A stretch of DNA of 45,564 nt, taken from NCBI GenBank assembly GCA_036495095.1, contig DASXNK010000043.1:1-45564 (forward strand), read 5' to 3'. Origin of the DNA: Candidatus Dormiibacterota bacterium (GTDB lineage Bacteria > Chloroflexota > Dormibacteria > Aeolococcales > Aeolococcaceae). Positions 10,194 to 22,168 of the stretch are shown piece by piece. Under the pieces are notes generated by a model. That model made no database searches and was not told the origin of the DNA. It was given only the letters and a program-made list of their open reading frames with translations. The position numbers and the translations under genes are program-made. Every line of letters starts with the position of its first letter. Positions within the stretch are counted from its first letter, which is position 1.

Positions 10194-11439
10194 AGACCAG
10201 ACCGTCGGTGGGTGCGGGGGCCTCGCCGCCGGGCAGGTCCTCGCACCGCCACGGGTCGGCGGCGGGTCGGCCCGCGAGCCATCGCCGGGCGTCGGCGCGG
10301 CCGAGGTCCATCATCGGGTCGAAGAACTCGCGGGCGAAGAGGAGGTAGCTGAGCACCTCGCCGCGCTGCGGGTTGCGCCCGACGTCGAGGACACGGCCGA
10401 GCAGGTGGAGGTCGCGGGACCGGCGCAGCCCGCCCAGGCCCGCGAAGTACCGCCGGTGGATCTCGCCGGCGAGCCGGCCCACGGTGTCGCCGCCGGGCGG
10501 CGCCACGAAGATGTACGGGACCGGCCGGCGGGCGCCGGGGACCTGCGCGGCGGCGGGGGTGTTCCCGCGGGCGAGGAGCTGGTTGACCATGACCAGCGTG
10601 GCCACGTCGTTGGCGAGCTGGTCGGCGAGGCCGGCCTGGAGCATCTGCGCCGCCCCGGCGAAGATGTCGGGGCGTTCGCCGTCGGTGGGCTCGCGGGTGC
10701 CGGCGATCGAGTTGAGGCCGATCACCACCAGCCGGTCGGCGCCGAGCCGGAGCGCCGGCTTGAGCGGGGTGTTGAGCCGGGTGCCGCCGTCGCCGTACCA
10801 GCCGGCGGCCCGTGAGGGGCGGGTGACCTCGACCGCGGGGAAGAGCACCGGGATCGCCGCCGATGCGCGCACGTGCACCTCGCTCAGCCGGGTGGCGACG
10901 TAGTCGATGCCGCGGACCGGGTCGTGCGGCGGCGGTGATCCGCCGTGGTGGAAGACGACGCTCCGGTTGGTGCGGTACGACGTCGCCACCGCGGCCACCG
11001 ACTGCAGCCTGCCCTCGGTGACGTTGCGGGCGACGCGGTCGAAGCCGATTCTGCTGGCCAGGGTCTGCGACTGCGGGCCCGAGTCGAGCAGGCTCGGGAC
11101 GCTGGCCCCGGGGACGCCGGCGAGCTCGAGGCCGTAGAGGAGCAGGCGCTTCAGCTCGCCGAGGGAGATGAGCGGGCCGAGGACGTCCTCGTACCGGGTC
11201 ATCTGCCAGGTGCCCTCGGCGCGCTGGATTGCGTCCCCGAAGGGGAGGTGGGCGCCGGCGGCGAGGAGGGCGGCGTTGATGGCGCCGGCGCTGGTGCCGA
11301 CGATGATCTGCGGGCGCTCGTTGCGGGCCTCGAGGATCGGGGCGAGGACGGAGAGGACGCCGATCTCGTAGGCCCCCCGTGCGCCGCCGCCGGAGAGGAC
11401 GAGGCCGACCCGTGTCGGTGTGGGCATGGGCTGGACCAT
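10168..11439 (-). CDS. Patatin-like phospholipase
   Basis: A Ser/Asp-dyad lipid acyl hydrolase of about 423 residues. It starts with the oxyanion-hole motif SGGGARGAYEIGVL (about 16-29) and the nucleophile elbow GTSAG with Ser50; the partner Asp is in WYGDGG. The C-terminal part, from MVNQLLARGNTP onward, carries no recognised domain. No signal peptide is visible. The start is uncertain: ATG 11439 (MVQPMP) or ATG 11427 fit the fold, and neither has a clear Shine-Dalgarno; the reading frame stays open to 11523. The 3' end overlaps dodecin by 26 bp on the opposite strand. Confidence 0.92.
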   Translation of the reverse strand: MVQPMPTPTRVGLVLSGGGARGAYEIGVLSVLAPILEARNERPQIIVGTSAGAINAALLAAGAHLPFGDAIQRAEGTWQMTRYEDVLGPLISLGELKRLLLYGLELAGVPGASVPSLLDSGPQSQTLASRIGFDRVARNVTEGRLQSVAAVATSYRTNRSVVFHHGGSPPPHDPVRGIDYVATRLSEVHVRASAAIPVLFPAVEVTRPSRAAGWYGDGGTRLNTPLKPALRLGADRLVVIGLNSIAGTREPTDGERPDIFAGAAQMLQAGLADQLANDVATLVMVNQLLARGNTPAAAQVPGARRPVPYIFVAPPGGDTVGRLAGEIHRRYFAGLGGLRRSRDLHLLGRVLDVGRNPQRGEVLSYLLFAREFFDPMMDLGRADARRWLAGRPAADPWRCEDLPGGEAPAPTDGLVSSRRRPRT

Positions 11440-11501
11440 GATGGCGGCTGGTACTCGGGCGCGGCTGAGCACCGTGGCCACCGCCGAGGACCGGGGGGCC
11501 T

Positions 11502-11516
11502 GGCCGGTGACCGGCC
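11502..11516. promoter_or_regulatory. Inverted repeat between lon and the patatin gene
   Basis: GGCCGGT-G-ACCGGCC has 7-bp arms around a single base in the 117-bp gap after the lon stop and before the patatin-like gene. It could be an operator; the one-base centre makes an RNA hairpin unlikely. Nothing else is evident in this gap. Confidence 0.3.
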
Positions 11517-11556
11517 GGAGCACGCCGCCCCGGCCGGTCCGCCTGGCGCCGTCTGT

Positions 11557-13893
11557 CTACGCGGCCCTCAGCGAGCCGGCGTGCGCCTCCCCCTCGAGCG
11601 CCACGGCGAGCACGTCCTCGACCCGGGTCGCCAGGTGGAAGGTCATGTCGTTGCGCACGCTCTCGGGCACGTCGTCGATGTCGTTCTGGTTCCGCCGCGG
11701 GAGGATCACCTCGCGCAGCCCCATCCGGTGCGCGGCGAGCACCTTCTGCTTCACCCCGCCGATCGGCAGCACCAGGCCCTGCAGCGTCACCTCGCCGGTC
11801 ATCCCCACGGTGCTCCGCACCGGTCGGCCGCTGAGCAGGCTGACGATCGCCGTGGTCATGGTGACCCCGGCCGACGGGCCGTCCTTGGGGATGGCGCCCG
11901 CGGGAACGTGGATGTGGAACGCCCTCGCCGCCGCGGACGGGTCGATGCCCAGCTCCACGGCGTGGGAGCGCACGTAGGACAGCGCGATCTGCGCCGACTC
12001 CTTCATGACGTCGCCCAGCTGTCCGGTCAGGGTCAGACCCCGGCCCGGGGTGCTGGTGGCCTCCACGAAGAGCACGTCGCCACCGGTGCCGGTGACCGCG
12101 AGCCCCGTGGCCACCCCCGGCACCGCGGTGCGCTCGGCGACCTCGTTGTCGACCTTCGGCTTGCCCAGGTACTCGCGCACCTGGTCGCCGTCGATCCGCA
12201 CCGGCGGCGTCAGCCGCCCGGTGGCGAAGCCGGTGGCCACCTTGCGGGTGAGCTTGCCGAGCTCGCGCTCGAGGTTGCGCACCCCCGCCTCGCGGGTGTG
12301 GTCGCTCATCACCCTGAGCAGGGCGGCGTCGGTGACGCTGACCTCCTCCGGACGCAGGCCGGCGCGGGCCACCTGCCGGGGAAGCAGGTGATCGCGGGCG
12401 ATCGCCACCTTCTCCTGCTCGGTGTAGCCGTCGAGCCGGATCAGCTCCATGCGGTCGAGCAGCGGCGCCGGGATCGTCTCCCACACGTTCGCCGTGGGGA
12501 TGAAGAGCACCTCGGAGAGGTCGAGGTCGACCTCGAGGTAGTGGTCGCGGAAGCTGTGGTTCTGCGCGGGATCGAGCACCTCGAGCAGCGCCGCGGACGG
12601 GTCGCCCCGCCAGTCTCCGCCGACCTTGTCGATCTCGTCGAGCATGATGACCGGGTTCTTGGTGCCGGCCTCCTTCAGCGCGCGCACGATCCGTCCCGGC
12701 AGCGCCCCGATGTAGGTGCGCCGGTGACCGCGGATCTCCGCCTCGTCGTGCACGCCGCCGAGCGACACCCGCGCGAACTTGCGTCCGAGCGCACGCGCGA
12801 CCGACTCCCCGAGCGAGGTCTTGCCCACGCCGGGCGGGCCCACCAGGGTGATGATCGCGCCCGAGCCGCGGCCGCCGAGCACCTCGAGGCCACGCTCCTG
12901 GCGCAGCTTGCGCACCGCCAGGAACTCGAGGATGCGGTCCTTCACGTCCTCGAGGCCGGTGTGGTCCTCGTCGAGGATGCGCCTCGCCTCGGTCAGGTCG
13001 TAGTTGTCCTCCGACCGGACGTCCCAGGGCAGGTCGAGCATCCAGTCCAGGTAGGTCCGGATCCAGCCGTTCTCCGGGTTCTGCTCGCTGGTGCGCTCCA
13101 GCCGGTCGAGCTCGCGCTCCACCTCGGTGCGCACCGCCTCGGGCATGCCCGCCTCGGCCACCCGGCTGCGGTACGTGGAGACCACGTCGCCGCTGCCCTC
13201 GCCCAGCTCCTTGCGGATCGCCTCCATCTGCTGGCGCAGCAGGAAGTCGCGCTGGGTCTTCTCCATCCCCTCGGACACCTTGCTGCGGATCTGCTCCTTC
13301 AGCGACGCGTCGGCGAGGTTCTGCCTGGTCCACTCGATGAGGCTGGTCAGCCGCTGCTCGACGTCGAGCGTCTCCAGCACCTCGATCTTCTGGTCGGTGC
13401 TGAGCTCGGGCGAGTAGCCGGCGAGGTCGGCGAGGTGGCTGGGGTTGCGGGCGTTCCGGACGAACTGCACCGCTCCCGGCGCGCCCCGCGACTCGAGCAC
13501 GCTCTCGATCAGCGCTCGGTACTCGCGCGCCAGCTCACGCACCCGGTCGGTGTCGTCCCCCGTCTCCGGCAGACGCTCGACCTGCACCCAGAGGGCGCCC
13601 TCGATGTCGGCCTGGCCACCGCCGGGACGGCCGCGGTGCTCACCTTTGAAGATGGCCACCTCGACGCCGGTGGGCAGCCGGCCGGAGCTCTCCACCCGGG
13701 CCACGGTGCCCACGCGGGCGAATCGGCCCTCGATGCGCGGCACCAGCAGCACCAGCCGGTTGCCCCGCCCCGCGGCCTCGACGGCCGCCTTCTGGGCGTC
13801 GTCGTTCAGCGCCAGGGTGACGGTCATGTGGGGCAGCACCACGACGTCGTCGAGGGGCAGCACGGGGAGGAGTTCGGAGTTCAGCTCGGTCAT
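11557..13893 (-). CDS. lon: Lon, ATP-dependent protease La
   Basis: A cytosolic AAA+ protease that degrades misfolded and regulatory proteins. The 778 residues cover all Lon parts. The N-terminal substrate domain starts at [18 protein letters not shown] coiled-coil helix is near 195-270. Walker A is GPPGVGKT (352-359), and the Walker B region is VIMLDEIDK (415-423). The proteolytic domain has the catalytic Ser674 in PKDGPSAG and Lys717 in GGVKQK. Both residues sit 5 positions before their E. coli counterparts Ser679 and Lys722. The ATG has only a weak AAAGA upstream. No HspR (HAIR) or CIRCE heat-shock operator is visible in the 167-bp upstream gap. Confidence 0.98.
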   Translation of the reverse strand: MTELNSELLPVLPLDDVVVLPHMTVTLALNDDAQKAAVEAAGRGNRLVLLVPRIEGRFARVGTVARVESSGRLPTGVEVAIFKGEHRGRPGGGQADIEGALWVQVERLPETGDDTDRVRELAREYRALIESVLESRGAPGAVQFVRNARNPSHLADLAGYSPELSTDQKIEVLETLDVEQRLTSLIEWTRQNLADASLKEQIRSKVSEGMEKTQRDFLLRQQMEAIRKELGEGSGDVVSTYRSRVAEAGMPEAVRTEVERELDRLERTSEQNPENGWIRTYLDWMLDLPWDVRSEDNYDLTEARRILDEDHTGLEDVKDRILEFLAVRKLRQERGLEVLGGRGSGAIITLVGPPGVGKTSLGESVARALGRKFARVSLGGVHDEAEIRGHRRTYIGALPGRIVRALKEAGTKNPVIMLDEIDKVGGDWRGDPSAALLEVLDPAQNHSFRDHYLEVDLDLSEVLFIPTANVWETIPAPLLDRMELIRLDGYTEQEKVAIARDHLLPRQVARAGLRPEEVSVTDAALLRVMSDHTREAGVRNLERELGKLTRKVATGFATGRLTPPVRIDGDQVREYLGKPKVDNEVAERTAVPGVATGLAVTGTGGDVLFVEATSTPGRGLTLTGQLGDVMKESAQIALSYVRSHAVELGIDPSAAARAFHIHVPAGAIPKDGPSAGVTMTTAIVSLLSGRPVRSTVGMTGEVTLQGLVLPIGGVKQKVLAAHRMGLREVILPRRNQNDIDDVPESVRNDMTFHLATRVEDVLAVALEGEAHAGSLRAA

Positions 13894-13958
13894 GTTCTTT
13901 GGTATCCCAGTCGAGCTCCGACCGGAGGCCCGGTTGCCTCGGGTCAGGAGCTGACGGG

Positions 13959-13970
13959 GGGTACGTACCC
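13959..13970. promoter_or_regulatory. 12-bp perfect palindrome in the lon / 14061 intergenic region
   Basis: GGGTACGTACCC is a perfect palindrome located 66 bp upstream of lon and 91 bp upstream of the divergent gene at 14061. It could be an operator for either gene; the regulator is unknown. Confidence 0.4.
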
Positions 13971-14016
13971 AGACCGGCCGGGGGCGAATCCAGGGCGTGG
14001 GGTGGTCCCCTGCGGG

Positions 14017-14022
14017 TAGGCT
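14017..14022 (+). promoter_or_regulatory. Possible -10 box for the 14061 operon
   Basis: TAGGCT fits TANNNT and would give a leader of about 30 nt. No clear -35 element is seen. Confidence 0.3.
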
Positions 14023-14060
14023 GATCCGACGCCGCTGCCGTGCGTTGGTGAGGAGACGCG

Positions 14061-14492
14061 ATGGACCGGGACGGATACGGGGTGCGTGAGGGGCAGACGC
14101 CGCTCGACCGCCTCCTCGAGGACTGCCGCACGCTCTCGCCGGCCGGCATCGAGCGGATCGCGCACGGCTGGGAGGTCCTCGCCGAGGGCGAGCTCCACCC
14201 GCCGTACGTCGCCGCCGAGCGCGCCGCCGTCCGGCTCCTGGAGCAGTCGGGTCGCGGCCAGGCGTGGGACGAGCTGCGCAACCGCCTGCTCGGCCTCACC
14301 GAGCGCGGCACCCCGATGATCGCGTGGCGGGTGGAGCACGGCGACACCGGCCACCGCGCCGAGCGCGCGCTGCTCGGCACCGCCCTGGCGCTGCTCGCCG
14401 GGCCCGACCTCGAGCGCGCCCACCGCGAGGCGCTGCTCCGGCCCACCGCGGAGGCGCTGCCCTGGCTGCTCACCGGCAACCTCCCGGTCTAG
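14061..14492 (+). CDS. Uncharacterised protein, 143 aa
   Basis: A soluble, probably all-helical acidic protein with no signal peptide, membrane segment or cysteine motif that I recognise beyond a single DCRTLS. Visible stretches are PLDRLLEDCRTLSPAGIERI, HPPYVAAERAAVRLLEQSGR and a closing LRPTAEALPWLLTGNLPV. It looks like a real gene: ATG 14061 follows GAGGAG, codon use matches the neighbours, and the semialdehyde dehydrogenase starts 2 nt after its stop, so it is the first gene of the operon. Function unknown. Confidence 0.75.
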   Translation: MDRDGYGVREGQTPLDRLLEDCRTLSPAGIERIAHGWEVLAEGELHPPYVAAERAAVRLLEQSGRGQAWDELRNRLLGLTERGTPMIAWRVEHGDTGHRAERALLGTALALLAGPDLERAHREALLRPTAEALPWLLTGNLPV

Positions 14493-14494
14493 CC

Positions 14495-15973
14495 GTGCCC
14501 ACCAGCACCGCGCTGAGCGACCGCGAGCACGCCGTCGTCGAGGCGGTTCCCAAGGGCCTGTACATCGGCGGCCGCTGGCGGGAGTCGTCGTCGGGGGCGA
14601 CCTTCGCCGTCGACGACCCGTCCACCGGGCAGCCGCTCTGCGAGGTCGCCGACGGCAGCCCCGAGGACGGCATGGAGGCGCTGGCGGCGGCCGCCGGAGC
14701 CCAGGCGGCCTGGGCCGCGCAGCCGCCCCGCGAGCGCGGCGAGATCCTCCGCCGCGCCTACGAGATGCTGGTGCGGCGCGCCGACGACCTCGCCCTGCTC
14801 ATGACCCTCGAGATGGGCAAGGCGCTCGCCGAGTCGAGGGCCGAGGTGCTCTACGCCGCCGACTTCCTGCGCTGGTTCGGCGAGGAGGCGGCGCGCATCG
14901 ACGGGCGCTGGACGATGGGCCCCACCGGGAACGGGCGCATCCTGGTGATGCAGCAGCCGGTGGGCCCGAGCGTGATGGTGACGCCATGGAACTTCCCGAT
15001 GGCGATGGGCACCCGCAAGATCGGGCCCGCGGTCGCCGCCGGCTGCACCATGGTGGTGAAGCCGGCCCGGCTGACCCCGCTGTCGATGCTCGAGCTCGCC
15101 CGCATCCTCGAGGATGCGGGCCTGCCGCCGGGGGTCCTCAACCTGGTCACCACCTCGAGCTCGGGCGCGGTGGTCTCGCCGCTGCTGAGGGACCCGCGCA
15201 CCCGGAAGCTCTCCTTCACCGGCTCGACCGAGGTCGGCCGCCGGCTCGCCGCCGAGGCGGCGGACAACGTCCTCCGCGTCTCCATGGAGCTGGGCGGCAA
15301 CGCCCCGTTCCTGGTCTTCGACGACGCCGACCTCGACGCCGCGCTCGAGGGCGCGATGCTCGCGAAGATGCGGAACATCGGCGAGGCCTGCACCGCTGCC
15401 AACCGGTTCCACGTCGCCGAGGGCCTCGCCGGCGAGTTCGCCCGGGGCCTCGCCGAGCGGATGGGGGCGCTCCGGGTGGGCCGGGGCAGCGACCCGCAGA
15501 CCCAGGTCGGGCCCCTGATCGAGGAGGCTGCCCGGCGCAAGGTGGTCGAGCTCGTCGACGACGCCGTCCACCGCGGCGCCCGGGTGCTGACCGGCGGTGC
15601 CCCGGTCGACGGGCCGGGCTGGTTCTACCAGCCCACCGTGCTCGTCGACGTGCCCCGCGACGCCCGCCTGCTCCGCGAGGAGATCTTCGGGCCGGTGGCG
15701 CCGATCACCACGTTCAGCACCGAGGAGGAGGCGATCGCCCAGGCCAACGACACCGAGTTCGGCCTGGTGGCATACGCCTTCACCCGCGACCTGGCCCGGG
15801 CGCTCCGGGTGGTGGAGGCGCTGGAGACCGGGATGGTCGGCCTCAACCAGGGCGTGGTCTCCAACGCGGCCGCACCCTTCGGCGGGGTGAAGCAGTCGGG
15901 CTTCGGACGTGAGGGCGGCCACGAGGGCATTCGCGAGTACCTCGAGGTCAAGTACGTCAACCTCGCGGGGTGA
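14495..15973 (+). CDS. Aldehyde dehydrogenase, succinate-semialdehyde dehydrogenase type
   Basis: NAD(P)-dependent oxidation of an aldehyde to its acid, most like GabD-type succinate-semialdehyde dehydrogenases. The 492 residues are typical. TPWNFP is at 163-168, the general base is Glu265 in MELGGNAP, and the nucleophile is Cys299 in GEACTAANR. The C-terminus, GGVKQSGFGREGG then EYLEVKYVNL, is typical of that subfamily. The GTG start at 14495 is 2 nt after the preceding stop; the frame extends further upstream only inside that gene. It shares a GTGA overlap with the GNAT gene downstream. Substrate assignment is by similarity only. Confidence 0.92.
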   Translation: MPTSTALSDREHAVVEAVPKGLYIGGRWRESSSGATFAVDDPSTGQPLCEVADGSPEDGMEALAAAAGAQAAWAAQPPRERGEILRRAYEMLVRRADDLALLMTLEMGKALAESRAEVLYAADFLRWFGEEAARIDGRWTMGPTGNGRILVMQQPVGPSVMVTPWNFPMAMGTRKIGPAVAAGCTMVVKPARLTPLSMLELARILEDAGLPPGVLNLVTTSSSGAVVSPLLRDPRTRKLSFTGSTEVGRRLAAEAADNVLRVSMELGGNAPFLVFDDADLDAALEGAMLAKMRNIGEACTAANRFHVAEGLAGEFARGLAERMGALRVGRGSDPQTQVGPLIEEAARRKVVELVDDAVHRGARVLTGGAPVDGPGWFYQPTVLVDVPRDARLLREEIFGPVAPITTFSTEEEAIAQANDTEFGLVAYAFTRDLARALRVVEALETGMVGLNQGVVSNAAAPFGGVKQSGFGREGGHEGIREYLEVKYVNLAG

Positions 15974-16659
15974 GCGATGCCGCCGGCCAGCGCCTGGCCG
16001 CCCACCTGCGCGCCCGCCTCGGCGCCTGGCCGCCGCCGCCCGGCACGGTGGAGGTGATCGGAGACCGGCGGCGCGAGCGCGAGCAGGGCGGTCGCTGGTG
16101 GATGCCGGCCCTCGCCATCGCCTCCCCGGAGGGCGCGGTGCTGTCGGTGCCCCCGGCGGCGGCCGAGCGGCTCCGCGACCGGCGGCTCGACCTGGAATCC
16201 GACGAGCTCTGGCGGGAGGTGGCCGCGCTCACCGGCGAGCCCGACGCGGTGCGCCGCAGCGGCGTCTTCCGCTGGACCGGCAGCCCGGTCCCGGCCCCCG
16301 GGCTGGGGGTCTGGCTCGACCCCGCCGACCCCCGGGTGCCGCCCTGGCTCAACGCGTTCGACAGCGAGGTGCTGATCGCCCTCGACGAGAACGGCGCATA
16401 TCTCGGCGGCGCCGGGCGCAAGCGCCACGATCCCCACGGCCACGAGATCAGCGTCGGCGTCGAGGCCGCGGCGCGCGGTCGCGGCCTGGCGCGGGCGCTG
16501 GTGTCGCGGCTGGCCCGCCGCATCCTCGACGACGGCGCCGTCCCGACCTACATCCACGACCCTCAGAATGGCGCCTCGTGCCGGGTGGCGGAGGCCGCCG
16601 GCTTCCCCGACCGGGGATGGCGCGCGATGGGTCTGTGGACGGCAGGAGGCAGCGGATGA
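15970..16659 (+). CDS. GNAT-family N-acetyltransferase
   Basis: A 229-residue protein whose C-terminal half is a GNAT fold. ISVGVEAAARGRGLARALVS is the acetyl-CoA pyrophosphate-binding motif A, followed by PQNGASCRVAEAAGF (motif B), which is typical of aminoglycoside- or ribosomal-protein-like GNATs. The N-terminal 100 residues contain no motif I recognise. Start GTG overlaps the preceding stop (GTGA) and the next gene starts within its own stop (ATGA), so all three are coupled. The substrate is unknown. Confidence 0.85.
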   Translation: MSDAAGQRLAAHLRARLGAWPPPPGTVEVIGDRRREREQGGRWWMPALAIASPEGAVLSVPPAAAERLRDRRLDLESDELWREVAALTGEPDAVRRSGVFRWTGSPVPAPGLGVWLDPADPRVPPWLNAFDSEVLIALDENGAYLGGAGRKRHDPHGHEISVGVEAAARGRGLARALVSRLARRILDDGAVPTYIHDPQNGASCRVAEAAGFPDRGWRAMGLWTAGGSG

Positions 16660-17393
16660 GCACGGGAACGGTGGTCGGGCCCATCGCCCTGGTGGGGAGC
16701 GGCGAGTTCCTGCCGGTGATGCGCGAGGTCGACGCCGAGCTGCTCACCGGCCGCCCCCAACGGGCCGTCTTCCTGCCCACCGCCGCCGCCCCGGAGGGGG
16801 AGGAGCGGCTCCGCTACTGGATCGACCTCGGCACCTCCCACTACCGCGGCATGGGGGTCGAGCCGGTGCCGCTGCGGGTGCTGAGCCGGGAGGACGCCGG
16901 CGATCCCGAGCTCGCCGCCCAGGTCGAGGGTGCGGGCCTGGTCTACCTCTCCGGCGGCAACCCCGCCTACCTGGTCGAAACCCTCCGCGACACCCTGGTC
17001 TGGCGTGCCATCCGCGCCGCCTGGGAGGCGGGGACGGCGCTGGCCGGCTGCTCGGCGGGGGCGATCGCCCTCTCCGCCGTCGTCCCCGACCCGCGCAGCA
17101 CCGAGATCGGGCGGATCGAGCCCGCCCTCGGCGTGGTGCCCCAGCTGGCGGTGATCCCCCACTTCGACCGCTTCGACCGGGTGCTGCCGAACCTGGCGGG
17201 CCGGATCCGCGCCGAGGCCCCGCCCGGCGTGACCACGGTCGGCGTCGACGAGCAGACCGCGCTGGTCGGCGGCCTCGAGGACTGGACGGTGCGCGGCCGC
17301 CAGCGGCTGTGGATCATCGGCGACGGCGACGAGCGGCGGAGCCACCGCGCCGGCGAGACGCTGCGGTTCCCGCTGCCCTCCGGCCCCGGCTGA
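16656..17393 (+). CDS. Peptidase S51 family protein (cyanophycinase / dipeptidase E-like)
   Basis: A 245-residue class I glutamine-amidotransferase-like serine peptidase. It begins with [11 protein letters not shown], then [27 protein letters not shown] and the nucleophile elbow GCSAGAIAL with Ser133, then IPHFDRF with a likely catalytic His. Members cleave Asp-dipeptides or cyanophycin-type polymers, but no cyanophycin synthetase is in the window, so the substrate is open. The ATG overlaps the GNAT stop (ATGA), and glgX begins 1 nt after its stop. Confidence 0.87.
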   Translation: MSTGTVVGPIALVGSGEFLPVMREVDAELLTGRPQRAVFLPTAAAPEGEERLRYWIDLGTSHYRGMGVEPVPLRVLSREDAGDPELAAQVEGAGLVYLSGGNPAYLVETLRDTLVWRAIRAAWEAGTALAGCSAGAIALSAVVPDPRSTEIGRIEPALGVVPQLAVIPHFDRFDRVLPNLAGRIRAEAPPGVTTVGVDEQTALVGGLEDWTVRGRQRLWIIGDGDERRSHRAGETLRFPLPSGPG

Positions 17394-17394
17394 G

Positions 17395-19695
<2,301 letters not shown>

Positions 19696-20322
19696 CCAGA
19701 GCACGAGGGCGACGAGCAGAGCCTCCCACCGCGCCGGGCTCAGCGCACCCCGCCACCCCGGCCAGCTCAGCGCGCCGACCAGCACGCAGCCGGCGCAGCA
19801 GGCGGCGCCGCCGATGACCCCGGCGTCGAAGGCCCGGACCGGGACCGGCTCGAGCCGCGCCGGGAGGCTGGCCAGGGGGAGCAGGAGGACGGTCAGCAGC
19901 ACCGTCACCGCCCCCGCCACCAGCAGCGACCGGCCCGGCACCGCGTACCGCGGCAGCGCCACCGGCTCGGCCGCCGGCTCCGGCGCGGACCCCGCCACCC
20001 CGGTGCGGAGGAAGGTGTCGCGCTCGCGGTCGAAGGCGGCGCGGCGGCTGCGCGACAGCAGCACGCTCTTCGCTTCGCTGACCTCCGCGAAGCGGCGGGC
20101 CGCCCGCACCCCTCCGGGGTTGACGTCGGGATGATGGCGCTTGGCCAGCTCCCAGAAGGCGGCCTTGATCTCCGCGTCCCCAGCGTCCACGTCGACCCCG
20201 AGGACGCTGTAGTGGTCGCGGAAGGCGGTGGCCGGCTCCGCGGAGGTCATGGGGAGCGCATGCTACCCCACCGGCCGCGCACCTCACGGTTGTCGGCGGG
20301 CGAAGGCGCGGTGGTGCGGGGG

Positions 20323-21324
20323 TTATGAGGCGCCGAGCATCCACTCGACGGCGAGGCCGTTGGCCCGCACCAGGTCGGCGCCGGTGAGGATGTGACGCGC
20401 CCCGGGGAAGCTGACGAAGCGGCTGCGGACACCCCGGGCCTGGAGGGCCGCCACCGTCGCCGCGGTCCACTCCGCGGGGATGTCCTCGTCGTCGGTGCCC
20501 TGGAGGATGAGCACCGGCGGGCCGTCGGCGCGGAGATGGGTGCGCGGCGAGATCCGGGCATACCCGACCGGATCGGCATCCGGGGTGCCGAGCGGACCGG
20601 TGCCGCCGGGATGGCCGGTCCACCACTTCCGCGCGTTGTCGGCCATGTCGGTGCTGACCGGTGCGTAGAGGACGATCGCGCGGACCCGCGGGTCGACGAC
20701 CATCACCAGCTCCGCGACCCCGCCGCCGTTGCTGTGGCCGGCGACGGCGATCCGCCGGGTGTCCGCCTGGGGCAGGGTGGACAGCGAACCGATCAGGTCC
20801 ATCACCGCCACCGCCGCCGCCTCGATCGGCACCAGGTCGGGCTCGGGTGGGCTGGATCCCGCGTACCCGGGGTCGTCGGGCGCCACCGTCAGGATGCGCT
20901 CGGCGGCGAAGGCGCCGGCGTACCTGGTGCTGTCCTGGCCGGTGCGGTACTGCGCCGCCGGGATGTAGCCGTGGTTGACGATCGCCACCGGGAACGGGCC
21001 CGTCCCCGCCGGGATGTCGGCGAGACCGGTCATGGTGCCGCCCTGGCTGGGCCAGGTGACCCGGTGGACGGTGTACGTGGCGGTGCCGCCGAGCCGCTCG
21101 CCGACCACCAGCCGGCCGCCGCCGTAGCCGCGCGCCCGCAGCGACTCGATGGCGTAGGCGGGGAGCGCCGGAGTGGGGGAGGGGGTCGCGACCGGCCGGG
21201 CGGCGGCCGGCCTCGTCGCCGCGCCGCCGCCCGCGAGCGGGGTGGAGGAGCCGGAGCAGGCGGCGGCCGGCGCGGCCGCGAGCAGGGCGGCGAGGGCGGC
21301 GCCGAGCCGCGGGCGGAGGGTCAT
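20323..21324 (-). CDS. Lipoprotein alpha/beta-hydrolase
   Basis: A 333-residue serine hydrolase with an N-terminal lipoprotein-like signal: hydrophobic stretch 8-22, then A-A-A-C with Cys23, and a Ser/Thr/Pro-rich linker. The fold shows VAIVNHGY (oxyanion region), nucleophile elbow GHSNGGG with Ser198, LILQGTDDEDIP (catalytic Asp) and GARHILTG (catalytic His). It resembles the dienelactone-hydrolase / prolyl-oligopeptidase-like branch and is probably anchored on the outer face of the membrane. Its ATG lies head-to-head with the aldo/keto reductase promoter: the two start regions share the bases at 21322-21325. Confidence 0.9.
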   Translation of the reverse strand: MTLRPRLGAALAALLAAAPAAACSGSSTPLAGGGAATRPAAARPVATPSPTPALPAYAIESLRARGYGGGRLVVGERLGGTATYTVHRVTWPSQGGTMTGLADIPAGTGPFPVAIVNHGYIPAAQYRTGQDSTRYAGAFAAERILTVAPDDPGYAGSSPPEPDLVPIEAAAVAVMDLIGSLSTLPQADTRRIAVAGHSNGGGVAELVMVVDPRVRAIVLYAPVSTDMADNARKWWTGHPGGTGPLGTPDADPVGYARISPRTHLRADGPPVLILQGTDDEDIPAEWTAATVAALQARGVRSRFVSFPGARHILTGADLVRANGLAVEWMLGAS

Positions 21325-21352
21325 GACGTCGATTGTCCCGCAGCCCTACAGT
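21323..21352 (+). promoter_or_regulatory. Promoter of the aldo/keto reductase, leaderless type
   Basis: ATGACG (21323-21328), 18 nt, TACAGT (21347-21352). A transcription start 7 nt after the -10 would fall on the GTG at 21359, giving an mRNA without a leader. This rules out the in-frame ATG at 21323. Confidence 0.5.
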
Positions 21353-21358
21353 GGAGCT

Positions 21359-22168
21359 GTGCAGCGGCGCCCGCTCGGCGACTCCGGACTTGACGTGCCC
21401 GCGGTGGGCATGGGCACCTGGCGCACCTTCGACGTGCGCACCACGGCCGAGGTGGCGGCTCGCGCCGAGGTGCTCGGCGAGGCGATCGACGCCGGCGCGA
21501 CCCTGGTCGACACCTCGCCGATGTACGGCGCGGCTGAGCGGGTGCTCGGCGGGCTGCTCGCCGGCCGGCGCGACGCCGTGCTGGTCGCCACCAAGGTGTG
21601 GACGCCCGACCCGGCCGAGGGCGAGCTGCAGGTCCAGCGCGCGCTGGGCTGGTTCGAGGGCAGGGTCGACATCTACCAGGTGCACAACCTGGTGTCCTGG
21701 GAGGCGCATCTCGACACCCTCGAGCGGGAGCGCGAGCGCGGCACGGTGCGCGTGGTCGGCGCCACCCACTGGAGCCCGAGCGCGTTCCCCGAGCTGGAGA
21801 CGGTGATGCGCACCGGTCGCATCGGCAGCATCCAGGTGCCCTACAACCCGGTCGAGCGCGAGGTCGAGCGCCGCATCCTCCCGCTGGCCGCCGAGCTGGG
21901 CATCGGCGTGCTGGTGATGCGGCCGTTCGCCGAGGGCGCGCTGATGCGGCGGCCGCCTCCGGCGAGCGCGCTGGAACCGCTGCGGCGCTTCGGGGTGAGC
22001 ACCTGGGGACAGGCGCTGCTGAAGTGGATCCTCAGCGACGGCCGCTGCCACGCCGCCCTCCCCGCCACCTCGCGTCCGGGGCGGATGCGCGAGAACGCGG
22101 CCGCCGGCGACCCACCCTGGTTCGGGCCCCAGGAGCGCGCCCTGGTGGAGCGTCTCGCCCGCGACTGA
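21359..22168 (+). CDS. Aldo/keto reductase
   Basis: A 269-residue NADPH-dependent reductase with a TIM barrel. The catalytic tetrad is visible: Asp in VDTSPMYGAAE, Tyr in the same motif, Lys in VATKVWT and His in IYQVHN. PLGDSGLDVPAVGMGTW is the usual N-terminus. The GTG at 21359 is chosen because the homology begins there and a -10 box lies 6 nt upstream; the frame is open back to 21173, but that region lies inside the hydrolase gene. Substrate unknown. Confidence 0.9.
   Translation: MQRRPLGDSGLDVPAVGMGTWRTFDVRTTAEVAARAEVLGEAIDAGATLVDTSPMYGAAERVLGGLLAGRRDAVLVATKVWTPDPAEGELQVQRALGWFEGRVDIYQVHNLVSWEAHLDTLERERERGTVRVVGATHWSPSAFPELETVMRTGRIGSIQVPYNPVEREVERRILPLAAELGIGVLVMRPFAEGALMRRPPPASALEPLRRFGVSTWGQALLKWILSDGRCHAALPATSRPGRMRENAAAGDPPWFGPQERALVERLARD

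Noticed and set aside
10945-14019. 1024-residue open frame on the plus strand
   Set aside because: Antisense of lon and the patatin-like gene, with no recognisable domain.
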